Assembly: GCA_021770655.1 (NCBI GenBank) | Contig: JAETQO010000031.1 | Span: 1 to 45,634, forward strand | Direction: 5' to 3' | DNA length: 45,634 nucleotides | Source: Ruminococcus sp. | Lineage (GTDB): Bacteria; Bacillota; Clostridia; Oscillospirales; Ruminococcaceae | Notes under the pieces: model-generated | What the model saw: only the letters and a program-made list of their open reading frames with translations | The model's database searches: none | Told to the model about the DNA's origin: nothing | Program-made: the position numbers and the translations under genes | Part shown: piece by piece, positions 25,672-33,147 of the stretch | How the letters are laid out: each line of letters begins with the position of its first letter | How positions within the stretch are numbered: the stretch's first letter is position 1

Positions 25672-25985
25672 TTTTTAATTCGGGTCTTTTTTTAATTCGG
25701 GTCGCAGCTGCCTGCGGGCGGGTTTATTTTGTAGCCCGAAGAGTTCGTCCGGTCGTAAACCGAACATAGCATTAAACCGTACATGGTGCGTTTGGCTGTT
25801 CTTCTACGACTTTGTTTCAAGGCACGGAAAAATGTATGGGCGATGAAAATTGTCTTTCTTTTTAATTCGGGTCGCAGCTGCCTGCGGGTGGGTTTATTTT
25901 GTAGCCCGAAGAGTTCGTTCGGTCGTAAACCGAACATAGCATTAAACCGTACATGGTGCGTTTGGCTGTTCGCGTTAGTGATTGC
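25672..25985. repeat. Family 1 repeat, copy 5 (two left arms in direct orientation)
   Basis: A ~110-base unit occurs twice in the same direction (from 25693 and from 25865): AATTCGGGTCGCAGCTGCCT, TAGCCCGAAGAGTTCGT, CGGTCGTAAACCGAACATAG, CATTAAACCGTACATGGTGC, TTTGGCTGTT. A solo AATTCGGG precedes the first at 25677. Variant arms resemble the left arm of copy 1 (GCAGCTGCCTGCGGGCG). No right arms. Bases 25986-26060 show nothing but a ribosome binding site at the end. Confidence 0.8.
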
Positions 25986-26064
25986 AGAGTGTGACGGGAC
26001 GATGTGGAATTTGTCCTCTAACAGTATATATTGGCGGTCATAACTATGTTAAGGAGGAATAACA

Positions 26065-26136
26065 ATGTTCTGTCTTTGTCAACCATTCCTCATTCCTAAT
26101 TTCTCATTGTCAAGGGAGCTGTTTTATGAAGTTTGA
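26065..26136 (+). CDS. Possible 23-codon leader peptide overlapping apbE
   Basis: A strong site, AAGGAGG with 7-base spacing, precedes an ATG at 26065 that opens a 23-codon frame (MFCLCQPFLIPNFSLSRELF...) ending TGA at 26134-26136, inside the apbE coding sequence (overlap 11 bases). The apbE start has its own GGGAG. This could be a coupling or sensing leader peptide, or the degraded start of a lost gene. The peptide sequence itself matches nothing I know. Confidence 0.35.
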   Translation: MFCLCQPFLIPNFSLSRELFYEV

Positions 26137-27130
26137 CGGGAAACGCCTTGCCGCAGCAGTGTGTGTGACAGCCCTTGCCGTGGCGGGAGCGTTTATGATA
26201 AATAAAAGGGAAATAAAGCGCAGTGAAACCTTTTTCGCTATGGACTGCGCCTGTACCGTCACTATGTACGGCGGCGACATTTCCTCGGTAAAGGAGAGAA
26301 TCTCTGAGCTTGACAAAAAGCTGTCTGCTTACGGAGAAGACTCTGAGATATACAAGGTAAATTCGGAGGGGCAGGGAACGCTTTCCGATGAAACGGCAGA
26401 ACTTGTGGAACGCTCTCTTGATCTTACGAAAAAATACGGCGGAGCGGATATTACCGCAGGTGCGCTTACAAAACTCTGGAATGTTGCAGGCGAATCTCCC
26501 TCGGTGCCCTCCGATGAGGAGATTGCGGAATCGTTGGTAACTGTAGGAAGCAAAAACGTAAGGCTTGAGGGGAATGTCTGCACACTTGAAAACGGAGCGC
26601 AGCTTGATTTTGGCTGTGACGGAAAGGGCTTTGCTCTGGACGAGGTGAAAAAGGAGCTTGACCTTCAAGATGTTTCCTGTGCGGTTGCGACTTTCGGCTC
26701 TTCAAGCCTGCTTTACGGTGAAAAGCCCGACGGCAAAAGCTTTACGACTTCGGTGACTGATCCTTTCGACGACGGGAAAACCTGTCTGAGCTTTACGAGC
26801 GGAGAGTGCTTTGTTTCTACCTCCGGCGGCTATGAAAGATATTTTGAAGCGGACGGAGAGAAATACTGTCATATATTTGATCTTTCCACAGGCTATCCCT
26901 GTAAATCTGACCTTGTGTCCGTGACGGTTGTGTGTCAAAGCGGTATCCGATCGGATTTTCTGTCTACCTGCATTTATCTCGGCGGAACGGATTCGCTGGA
27001 TAAGTGGCTGCATACGGAGGATATAGAGGTCATCGCTATAGGCGAGGATAAAAGCGTTTACTGCTCCGACAGTATTAAGAGCAGAATAACAGTAAATAAT
27101 AATGAGTTTGTCATTAAGACAGCACTTTAA
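26126..27130 (+). CDS. apbE: FAD:protein FMN transferase (ApbE)
   Basis: 334 residues. ApbE transfers FMN from FAD to a Thr of target proteins outside the membrane. N-terminal anchor (~8-25) with no clear lipobox, FFAMDCACTVTMYG opening, LSAYGEDSEIYKVN, LDFGCDGKGFALD (FAD-binding Gly region), STSGGYERYFE, and HIFDLSTGYP (family HIxDPxTGxP). It is followed after ~660 bases of repeats by rnfCDGEAB. Its substrates are almost surely RnfD (TGAT at 153-156) and RnfG (TAAT at 156-159) of this window. Start ATG at 26126 has GGGAG 8 bases upstream. It may not share a transcript with rnf, because repeats separate them. Confidence 0.93.
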   Translation: MKFDGKRLAAAVCVTALAVAGAFMINKREIKRSETFFAMDCACTVTMYGGDISSVKERISELDKKLSAYGEDSEIYKVNSEGQGTLSDETAELVERSLDLTKKYGGADITAGALTKLWNVAGESPSVPSDEEIAESLVTVGSKNVRLEGNVCTLENGAQLDFGCDGKGFALDEVKKELDLQDVSCAVATFGSSSLLYGEKPDGKSFTTSVTDPFDDGKTCLSFTSGECFVSTSGGYERYFEADGEKYCHIFDLSTGYPCKSDLVSVTVVCQSGIRSDFLSTCIYLGGTDSLDKWLHTEDIEVIAIGEDKSVYCSDSIKSRITVNNNEFVIKTAL

Positions 27131-27166
27131 TGCAGTGTCGTTCGGCTGTCGCATGACGCTTTAGTA

Positions 27167-27345
27167 TTAAGGCAACACCGCACAACTATTGTCTAACGGC
27201 TTTGTACACGTCTAACTTGCCAATTTTCCGTTATCTTGCACAGAGACTTCTTGAAAGACACAAGTATTCCTGCGTCGTTTCTATACAATCTAACGAAAAA
27301 TTTTCTGCGTTATCCGCACACAACAGTTGTGCGGTGTTACCTTAA
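27167..27345. mobile_element. Family 2 MITE-like element, copy 1 (179 bp)
   Basis: The ends are TTAAGGCAACACCGCACA and, inverted, TTAAGGTAACACCGCACA; the terminal repeats run ~21 bases with one difference. TTAA at both edges suggests a TTAA target. The interior (TCTAACGGCTTTG...ATTCCTGCGTCGTTTCTA) has no coding potential. A second full copy at 37972-38150 is nearly identical and the same length, which argues for recent mobility by a transposase elsewhere. Confidence 0.8.
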
Positions 27346-27368
27346 ATAAAAAAATTCATATCAAAGTA

Positions 27369-27782
27369 CATTAAGGCAACACCAACCGCACCTTGTGTGG
27401 TTTAATGCTATGTAAAAGTTAATGCAAGCGAGGTCTTCGGGCTGAGTCGTCACTCCCAGAAGTACCTATCGACCCGAATTAAGAAAAGACGTCACTCCTT
27501 GAAGTACCTTGCACTCCGAATAAAAAAACACCAAACGGACTATGTGCGGTTTAGTGCTATGGAGAAGTTAATGCAAGCGAGGTCTTCGGGCTGAGTCGTC
27601 ACTCCCAGAAGTACCTATCGACCCGAATTAAGAAAAGACGTCATTCCTTGAAGTACCTTGCACTCCGAATAAAAAAACACCAAACGGACTATGTGCGGTT
27701 TAGTGCTATGGAGAAGTTAATGCAAGCGAGGTCTTCGGGCTGAGTCGTTACTCCCAGAAGTACCTTGCGACCCGAATTAAAA
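27369..27782. repeat. Family 1 repeat, copy 6 (tandem right arms before rnfC)
   Basis: Starts with a Family 2 scrap (TAAGGCAACACC) then ~2.7 units of a 149-bp tandem repeat: GGTCTTCGGGCTGAG recurs at ~27432, 27581 and 27730. Each unit is a right arm (GCGGTTTAGTGCTATGGAG, AATGCAAGCGAGGTCTTCGG, GAAGTACCTATCGACCCGAA) plus a partial arm ending CACTCCGAATAAAAAAA. The last end, CCCGAATTAAAAA, touches the rnfC ribosome binding site, so this array is the immediate upstream leader of rnf. Confidence 0.85.
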
Positions 27783-27794
27783 AGGAGGATATTT

Positions 27795-29096
27795 ATGAAA
27801 CTCAACAGTATTTTCCTGCCCCACAAAAAGGGGACGGAAAACAGCGAAACGGTGGCGTTGCCGCTGCCCGCAAAGGTGAAGATATCCATGTCACAGCATA
27901 TGGGCGCTTTTTGCGAACCGCTGGTGAAAAAGGGCGACCGTGTGCTGGTCGGACAGAAGATCGGCGACAGTCAGGCGTTTATGTCCTGTCCGGTCCACTC
28001 TTCCGTTTCGGGAACGGTCACGGCGGTAACTGATCTGCTTCTTCCGGGGGGAAAGGTCTGCAAGGAAGTCGAGATCGATACAGACGGACTTCAGGAGGTA
28101 TCGCCGGAGGTCAAGCCTCCCGTGATAATCGATAAGGCGAGTCTTTGCGAGGCGGTAAAGCAGTCGGGCTGCTGCGGCATGGGCGGAGCTGGTTTCCCCA
28201 CTCATATCAAGCTTAACTATAACGAGGCGAAATGTAAGGTCGATACTCTCGTTATCAACGCCGCCGAGTGCGAGCCTTACATAACCAGCGACTACCGTGA
28301 AATGATAGAAAACTGGGAGGACGTTATGACGGGCATTCTGCTTGTAAAAAGCGTTCTGGGACTTGACCGCGTTGTCATCGGTATCGAGGACAACAAGCCT
28401 GCCGCAATAAAGATCCTCAGAGAAAAGACTGCGGGAGAGGACGGCGTCGAGGTCAAGGTACTGCGTTCCTGCTATCCGCAGGGTGCGGAAAAGGTGATAG
28501 CCTATAACACAACGGGCAGGGTAATCATGGAGGGTCAACTGCCCTCGGATCAGGGGCTTATCGTTATGAACGTCACTACCGTAGGCTTTATCGGGCAGTA
28601 CTCAAAAACGGGAATGCCGCTTATTACAAAACGTCTTACCGTTGACGGCGACATAGTGGCTACGCCCTGCAACGTGAGCGCACCGATAGGCGTGACCCTT
28701 TCGGAGATTCTTAAATTTGCCGACTGCAATCTTGAAGCGGCGCATAAGATACTTCTGGGCGGTCCGATGATGGGAATGTGCGTTTATGATACAGAGATGC
28801 CACTTTCAAAAACCAACAACGCCGTTCTGGCGTTCAAAGCCGAGATCGACAGGAAAAAGATCGAGGATAAATGCAGGCAGACCAACTGCATAAAATGCGG
28901 AAGATGTATTTCGGCGTGTCCGCTGAACCTCATGCCTACCGAGCTTGAAAAGGCTTACGACAGACGGGATAAAGAGGCGCTGAACAAGCTTAAAGTCGGA
29001 CTGTGTATGAACTGCGGTTCATGCTCCTATGTGTGTCCTGCAAAGAGAAATCTTGCGGAGAAGAATCAGCTTGCAAAAGCTTTTGCAAGGTCGTGA
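27795..29096 (+). CDS. rnfC: Rnf complex subunit C (RnfC), ferredoxin:NAD+ oxidoreductase
   Basis: 433 residues, peripheral cytoplasmic subunit that binds NADH and FMN. N-terminal sandwich (ALPLPAKVKISMSQHMGAF), Rossmann-like NADH/FMN domain with GCCGMGGAGFPTHIK near 117-131, SLBB-like region, and two 4Fe-4S sets near the C-terminus (CIKCGRCISACP and CMNCGSCSYVCP). First gene of the operon order C-D-G-E-A-B. Start: ATG at 27795 with GGAGG 6 bases upstream; the longer frame from 27765 lies in the repeat. There is no space for a promoter between the repeat and the ribosome binding site. Confidence 0.96.
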   Translation: MKLNSIFLPHKKGTENSETVALPLPAKVKISMSQHMGAFCEPLVKKGDRVLVGQKIGDSQAFMSCPVHSSVSGTVTAVTDLLLPGGKVCKEVEIDTDGLQEVSPEVKPPVIIDKASLCEAVKQSGCCGMGGAGFPTHIKLNYNEAKCKVDTLVINAAECEPYITSDYREMIENWEDVMTGILLVKSVLGLDRVVIGIEDNKPAAIKILREKTAGEDGVEVKVLRSCYPQGAEKVIAYNTTGRVIMEGQLPSDQGLIVMNVTTVGFIGQYSKTGMPLITKRLTVDGDIVATPCNVSAPIGVTLSEILKFADCNLEAAHKILLGGPMMGMCVYDTEMPLSKTNNAVLAFKAEIDRKKIEDKCRQTNCIKCGRCISACPLNLMPTELEKAYDRRDKEALNKLKVGLCMNCGSCSYVCPAKRNLAEKNQLAKAFARS

Positions 29097-29143
29097 CCGA
29101 ACAGTCCGGCAGTTCTGCCTGCAAAGGCGTAAATATTTGAAAA

Positions 29144-29168
29144 GGAGGTATGCTCCGTAACGGAGCAT
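29144..29168 (+). promoter_or_regulatory. Hairpin between the ribosome binding site and start codon of rnfD
   Basis: GGAGG (29144-29148) is followed by the perfect stem ATGCTCCG (29150-29157) / CGGAGCAT (29161-29168), then nine bases to the rnfD ATG at 29178. Linear spacing is 29 bases, too long; with the hairpin folded it is ~10. A TGA in frame just upstream of 29178 rules out an earlier start. Confidence 0.6.
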
Positions 29169-29177
29169 GGTTGAAAT

Positions 29178-30116
29178 ATGGAAAAGCTTACGGTCAGTCC
29201 CTCTCCTCACATAAGGGACGGTATTACGACCTCTAAGGTCATGACTCACGTTCTTATCGCACTTTGCCCTGCGCTGATAATGTCGGCAGTGGTATTCGGC
29301 GGAAGAGCGCTTATGCTTACGGGCGTTTGTATGCTCACGGCAATAATCTGGGAAAAGCTTTGCAACATCGTTATGAAAAGATCGGATACCACAAGGGACA
29401 TTTCGGCGGCGGTAACAGGAATGCTGTTGGCGTTCAATCTCCCCGTAACAATGCCCTACTGGCAGGCGGCTATCGGTACTTTTGTGGCGATCGTCATTGT
29501 AAAACAGCTTTTCGGCGGTCTGGGGCAGAACTTTGCAAACCCGGCTATCGTAGGAAGAATAGTACTTATGCTTGCTTTTACGGGCAATATGACCAACTGG
29601 GTCGTGCCGTTTTACGATCCCGATAAAATTGTAACGGGAGCAACGCCGCTTGTGAACAAGACGGCAAGCTATATTGATCTGTTCCTCGGAAGAACGGGAG
29701 GCTGCCTCGGAGAGGTCTCAGCGGCGGCGCTAATTATCGGCGGACTTTATCTCTGCATAATGAAGATAATCTCGCTTGACACTCCTCTCGCATTTATCGG
29801 AACGGTATTTATATTTTCCTATCTCTGCGGCGAGGACGGTATCTATCAGATACTGGCGGGCGGAGTAATGCTGGGTGCGTTCTTTATGGCGACCGATTAT
29901 GTCACAACGCCTATAACCAGAACAGGAAAGATAATTTTCGGCGTAGGCTGCGGAATAATCACCTGCGTGATACGTTTCTGGGGCTCTTATCCCGAAGGCG
30001 TTTCATTCTCTATCCTGCTTATGAATATCCTTACGCCTTATATCGATATGGCGACAAGAACAAAGCCGATAGGAGCTGTCGTAAAGAAAAAGGAGGCCAA
30101 AGCTGATGAAGGATAA
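29178..30116 (+). CDS. rnfD: Rnf complex subunit D (RnfD), flavinylated membrane subunit
   Basis: 312 residues with about nine membrane spans. SPHIRDGITTSKVMTHVLIALCPAL opening is typical. The covalent FMN site is Thr156 in VTGATPL. GQNFANPAIVGRI and the C-terminal YPEGVSFSILLMNILTPYID are family blocks. RnfD is homologous to NqrB and forms part of the ion-conducting membrane core. Start ATG at 29178 is 81 bases after rnfC, with a hairpin placed between ribosome binding site and start. The 3' end overlaps rnfG by 11 bases. Confidence 0.96.
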   Translation: MEKLTVSPSPHIRDGITTSKVMTHVLIALCPALIMSAVVFGGRALMLTGVCMLTAIIWEKLCNIVMKRSDTTRDISAAVTGMLLAFNLPVTMPYWQAAIGTFVAIVIVKQLFGGLGQNFANPAIVGRIVLMLAFTGNMTNWVVPFYDPDKIVTGATPLVNKTASYIDLFLGRTGGCLGEVSAAALIIGGLYLCIMKIISLDTPLAFIGTVFIFSYLCGEDGIYQILAGGVMLGAFFMATDYVTTPITRTGKIIFGVGCGIITCVIRFWGSYPEGVSFSILLMNILTPYIDMATRTKPIGAVVKKKEAKADEG

Positions 30117-30666
30117 AATTATGCCGCCTCTGGTGCTTACAATGATCTGCGTGGTAGTCTGCGGACTGCTGGTAATGGCGTACAACGCTACATATGTGGA
30201 TAATACGGGCGTGCTTACCGACGATATGAAAGCGGGCTGTAAGGAGATATTCGGAGAGGGCAGCTATGAAATAATGCTTGACCCCGACGCTGAGGAGAAA
30301 ACTCCCGTTACCTTTGACGCCGAGGGCGTGAACTCGATAATCACGGATAAGGAAAACAAGACCTGCCTTATCGAAATAACCGAGGACGGTTATTCAAAGG
30401 GCGGACTTCACCTGCTTGTGGGTATAAACTCCGAGGGAGCGATAGAGGGAATATATTTCCTTTCTATAGGCGAAACTCCGGGTCTTGGTACAAAGGTGCA
30501 GAACGACAGCTTCCTTGGACAGTTCAAGGGCTTCAATACGGAAACGGACGAGAATTCCATAGACAACGTAACGGCGGCGACCTTTTCCTCTAAGGGTATG
30601 AAATCCGCCTGCAAAAAAGCGGTAAAGCTTTACGACGAGCATAAGGAGGAGATATTCAATGGCTGA
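30106..30666 (+). CDS. rnfG: Rnf complex subunit G (RnfG), flavinylated electron carrier
   Basis: 186 residues: one N-terminal membrane span (~7-27) and an extracytoplasmic FMN-binding domain. LGTKVQNDSFLGQF leads into the flavinylation motif DNVTAATFSSKG, with Thr159 as the FMN-bearing residue; the usual SGAT is TAAT here, a Gly-to-Ala change, still within the ApbE target pattern. Homologous to NqrC. Overlaps rnfD by 11 bases and rnfE by 8, so translation is tightly coupled. Confidence 0.95.
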   Translation: MKDKIMPPLVLTMICVVVCGLLVMAYNATYVDNTGVLTDDMKAGCKEIFGEGSYEIMLDPDAEEKTPVTFDAEGVNSIITDKENKTCLIEITEDGYSKGGLHLLVGINSEGAIEGIYFLSIGETPGLGTKVQNDSFLGQFKGFNTETDENSIDNVTAATFSSKGMKSACKKAVKLYDEHKEEIFNG

Positions 30667-31345
30667 TAAACATTCAAACTGGTATGAATTTACCAAAGGA
30701 CTTATCAAGCAGAATCCTACCCTTGTGACTTTGCTTGGAATGTGTCCCACTCTCGCCGTGACCACTATGGCGAAAAACGGAATAGGTATGGGGCTTGCCA
30801 CGACTTTTGTGCTTGTCTGTTCAAACCTTGTAATATCCCTGCTGAAAAACGTTATACCGAAAGCGGTAAGACTTCCTTGCTTTATCGTTGTGATAGCGGG
30901 CTTTGTTACGCTTATCGAATTTCTTATGAAGGGCTATATTCCGGAGCTTTACGATTCACTGGGCGTGTTCCTGTCGCTCATTACGGTAAACTGTATAATC
31001 CTCGGCAGAGCGGAGGCGTTTGCAAGCAAGAATAAAATTCTGCCCTCGATTCTGGACGGACTCGGAATGGGACTTGGATTTACGCTGTCGCTGTTCTGCA
31101 TGGGTTCTGTAAGAGAGATACTCGGAACAGGTTCATGGATGGGAATAACGATCCCTGTTATTTCCGAAAATCCAATGACGGTGTTTATCATGCCGGCAGG
31201 CGGATTTTTCGTGCTGGGCTGTCTTATCGCGCTTGTGAATAAGATCGCAAAGAAAAAACCGCCGCAGGAGATATCATGCTCCTCATGTCCCAACGCCGCA
31301 ATGTGCAAGGGGCAGTGCAGAGATGAAAAGGAGGCTTGCGAATAA
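30659..31345 (+). CDS. rnfE: Rnf complex subunit E (RnfE)
   Basis: 228 residues; six membrane spans of the RnfA/RnfE/NqrD/NqrE family. Early GLIKQNPTLVTLLGMCPTLAVTT is diagnostic; each of RnfA and RnfE gives half of a symmetric pair that holds a membrane-embedded iron site (the cysteine in LGMCPTLA and one in VNCIILGRAEA). C-terminal tail adds a Cys-rich piece (CSSCPNAAMCKGQC), not usual for the family and possibly metal binding. Overlaps rnfG by 8 bases and rnfA by one base (TAATG). Confidence 0.94.
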   Translation: MADKHSNWYEFTKGLIKQNPTLVTLLGMCPTLAVTTMAKNGIGMGLATTFVLVCSNLVISLLKNVIPKAVRLPCFIVVIAGFVTLIEFLMKGYIPELYDSLGVFLSLITVNCIILGRAEAFASKNKILPSILDGLGMGLGFTLSLFCMGSVREILGTGSWMGITIPVISENPMTVFIMPAGGFFVLGCLIALVNKIAKKKPPQEISCSSCPNAAMCKGQCRDEKEACE

Positions 31346-31914
31346 TGAGCTACATACTTATCCTTATAGGCTGTGTGTTTGTAAACAACGTGGTGCTTTC
31401 ACAATTTATGGGCATATGTCCGTTCCTCGGCGTTTCCAAGCAGATGAAATCCTCTGTCGGAATGGGCGCGGCGGTAATATTCGTAATGATATGCGCCACA
31501 GCTATAACATACCCCGTTTACAGACTGCTGGAGAAATTCGGCATAGAATATCTTAAAACCGTAGCGTTCATTCTCGTAATAGCGATGTTTGTTCAGCTTG
31601 TGGAGATCGTTATGAAAAAGATGATGCCGCCGCTTTATAAGGCGCTTGGCGTTTATCTTCCCCTTATCACCACAAACTGCGCAGTGCTGGGCGTAACTAT
31701 CGGCAATATCGACAACGGCTATAACTTTGCTCAGTCGCTTACCAACGCACTCGGCACAGGTCTTGCCTTTACGCTTGCGCTTCTGCTTTTCAGCGGAGTA
31801 AGATCGAGAATAGAAAACTGCGATTTTCCCGAAACCTTCAAGGGCGTTCCCGCAACGCTTATAGCGGCTTCGATAGTTTCTTTGAGCTTTATGGGCTTTT
31901 CGGGAATAATATAG
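31345..31914 (+). CDS. rnfA: Rnf complex subunit A (RnfA)
   Basis: 189 residues, six spans, partner of RnfE. Starts MSYILILIGCVFVNNVVLSQFMGICPFLGVSK, which is the family opening; the Cys in MGICPFLG and in TNCAVLG match the iron-site positions of NqrE/RnfA. Start: ATG at 31345 overlaps the rnfE stop and has AGGAGG 10 bases upstream; the frame's earlier TTG at 31336 is unlikely. Confidence 0.95.
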   Translation: MSYILILIGCVFVNNVVLSQFMGICPFLGVSKQMKSSVGMGAAVIFVMICATAITYPVYRLLEKFGIEYLKTVAFILVIAMFVQLVEIVMKKMMPPLYKALGVYLPLITTNCAVLGVTIGNIDNGYNFAQSLTNALGTGLAFTLALLLFSGVRSRIENCDFPETFKGVPATLIAASIVSLSFMGFSGII

Positions 31915-31926
31915 GAGGAAGATAAC

Positions 31927-32715
31927 ATGGAATACTTAGTTCCTATCGCAATATTTGCCGCTCTGGGCATTCTGGCGGGCGTGCTTTTGACGGCCGCGTC
32001 AAAGGTTTTCGCAGTAAAGACCGACGAAAGAACAGAGGCCGTTTCGGAGGCTCTTCCGCAGGTAAACTGCGGTGCCTGTGGTTTTTCCGGCTGTTCGGAC
32101 TATGCCGACGCTATTGTGAACAAGGGTGCGGAGTGTAACCTTTGCAAGCCCGGAGGAGAAAGTGCGGCAAAGAAGATCGCCGCAATAATGGGCGTGGAGG
32201 TCACAGCCGCTGAGCCTGAGGTCGCCTTTGTGCGCTGTTCCGGCGACTGTAACCATACTCCTCATAAGTATGACTATGACGGAGTTCAGAGCTGTGCCGC
32301 CTGCAACAGATTTTACGACGGAAGTAAGCTTTGCACAAGCGGCTGCTTAGGCTACGGCGACTGCGTTTCCGTCTGTCCGCAGGGAGCGATCTCTATAGTA
32401 GACAGGATAGCCAAAATCGACAAGGCGAAGTGCATAGGCTGTGGATTGTGTGCAAACGCCTGTCCGAATAACCTTATCGCCGTGAGAAAAATCTCCCAGC
32501 CCGTGGATATTTGCTGTTCGTCAAGAGATGTGGGCAGGGTCACAAGATCAATATGTCCAAGCGGTTGTATAGGCTGTAAGCTTTGCGAGAAAAACTGTGA
32601 GGCAGGAGCGATCAAGGTGGAAAACAATCATGCAGTCATAGATTACGAAAAATGTACAGGCTGCGGAAAATGCGCAGAGGTCTGCAAGGTTCACGCCGTA
32701 AGAAAGATTATGTAA
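31927..32715 (+). CDS. rnfB: Rnf complex subunit B (RnfB), polyferredoxin
   Basis: 262 residues. N-terminal membrane anchor (~1-24), an Fe-S domain with CGACGFSGCSDYADAIV and a further CNLC, then ferredoxin repeats with CIGCGLCANACP, CIGCKLCEKNCE and CTGCGKCAEVCK plus CTSGCLGYGDCVSVCP. It accepts electrons from reduced ferredoxin and passes them into the membrane complex. ATG preceded by AGGAGGAAG, 12 bases after rnfA. Last gene of the operon; a candidate terminator appears only 315 bases later. Confidence 0.96.
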   Translation: MEYLVPIAIFAALGILAGVLLTAASKVFAVKTDERTEAVSEALPQVNCGACGFSGCSDYADAIVNKGAECNLCKPGGESAAKKIAAIMGVEVTAAEPEVAFVRCSGDCNHTPHKYDYDGVQSCAACNRFYDGSKLCTSGCLGYGDCVSVCPQGAISIVDRIAKIDKAKCIGCGLCANACPNNLIAVRKISQPVDICCSSRDVGRVTRSICPSGCIGCKLCEKNCEAGAIKVENNHAVIDYEKCTGCGKCAEVCKVHAVRKIM

Positions 32716-32727
32716 AAAGGTGCGGGT

Positions 32728-32814
32728 CCAGCGGCGCGACGCTGGTCGGGTGCAGGGTGAAACGCCTGCCGGGTCAAGGGCAGCGCCCTTGCAGGGTATG
32801 GGGCAGCGCCCCAT
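32728..32814. repeat. GC-rich palindrome cluster after rnfB
   Basis: Three small hairpins close together: CCAGCG/CGCTGG (32728-32745), AAGGGCAGCGCCCTT (32776-32790) and ATGGGGCAGCGCCCCAT (32798-32814). GC content is far above the flanks. Such GGGCAGCGCCC strings are familiar as extragenic palindromes in gut Clostridia. No gene was found in 32716-33255; bases 32815-33029 hold nothing I can name. Confidence 0.5.
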
Positions 32815-33029
32815 TTCGGCGACAGCCGAACAGGCGCAGATCAAGTAAAAAGCAGAACAGCAAAAGAAAATCATTGATGCCACTTTGACAGAATGTCGCC
32901 ATCTGCGCCGTTTCAACTTTTCGCATTGATCGGTCTTTCCTCGCAAAGAGCCTGCGATTTTGCGGCGCGGATAAGTCCGATCGAAACAGATAAAACACAA
33001 AACCAAAGTCATTAGCATCAAGCAGAATC

Positions 33030-33066
33030 AGCCGTTCGGGATAAGCAAGTACCCCGAACGGCTTTT
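33030..33066 (+). terminator. Rho-independent terminator, probably of the rnf operon
   Basis: AGCCGTTCGGG pairs with CCCGAACGGCT around ATAAGCAAGTAC-type loop, followed by TTT and C. It lies 315 bases past rnfB and ~80 bases before the murT promoter. Confidence 0.7.
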
Positions 33067-33096
33067 CGTATTTGTACACAATATCACCGACCGAAG

Positions 33097-33120
33097 CCTT
33101 AAATTTGGTCAAATTTAAGG
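33097..33120. promoter_or_regulatory. Perfect inverted repeat upstream of the murT promoter (candidate operator)
   Basis: CCTTAAATTTG and CAAATTTAAGG, 11-base arms with a 2-base centre, 27 bases upstream of the -35 box. The short centre and AT-rich arms suggest a dimeric regulator's binding site rather than an RNA hairpin. The regulator is unknown. Confidence 0.45.
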
Positions 33121-33147
33121 AAACTTGCAATAACCCCCTGAAATTCC

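Noticed and set aside
25692-25937. 81-codon leftward frame (MFGLRPNELFGLQNKPTRRQL...)
   Set aside because: It reads through two copies of a duplicated Family 1 arm; the internal repeat of the peptide follows the DNA duplication.
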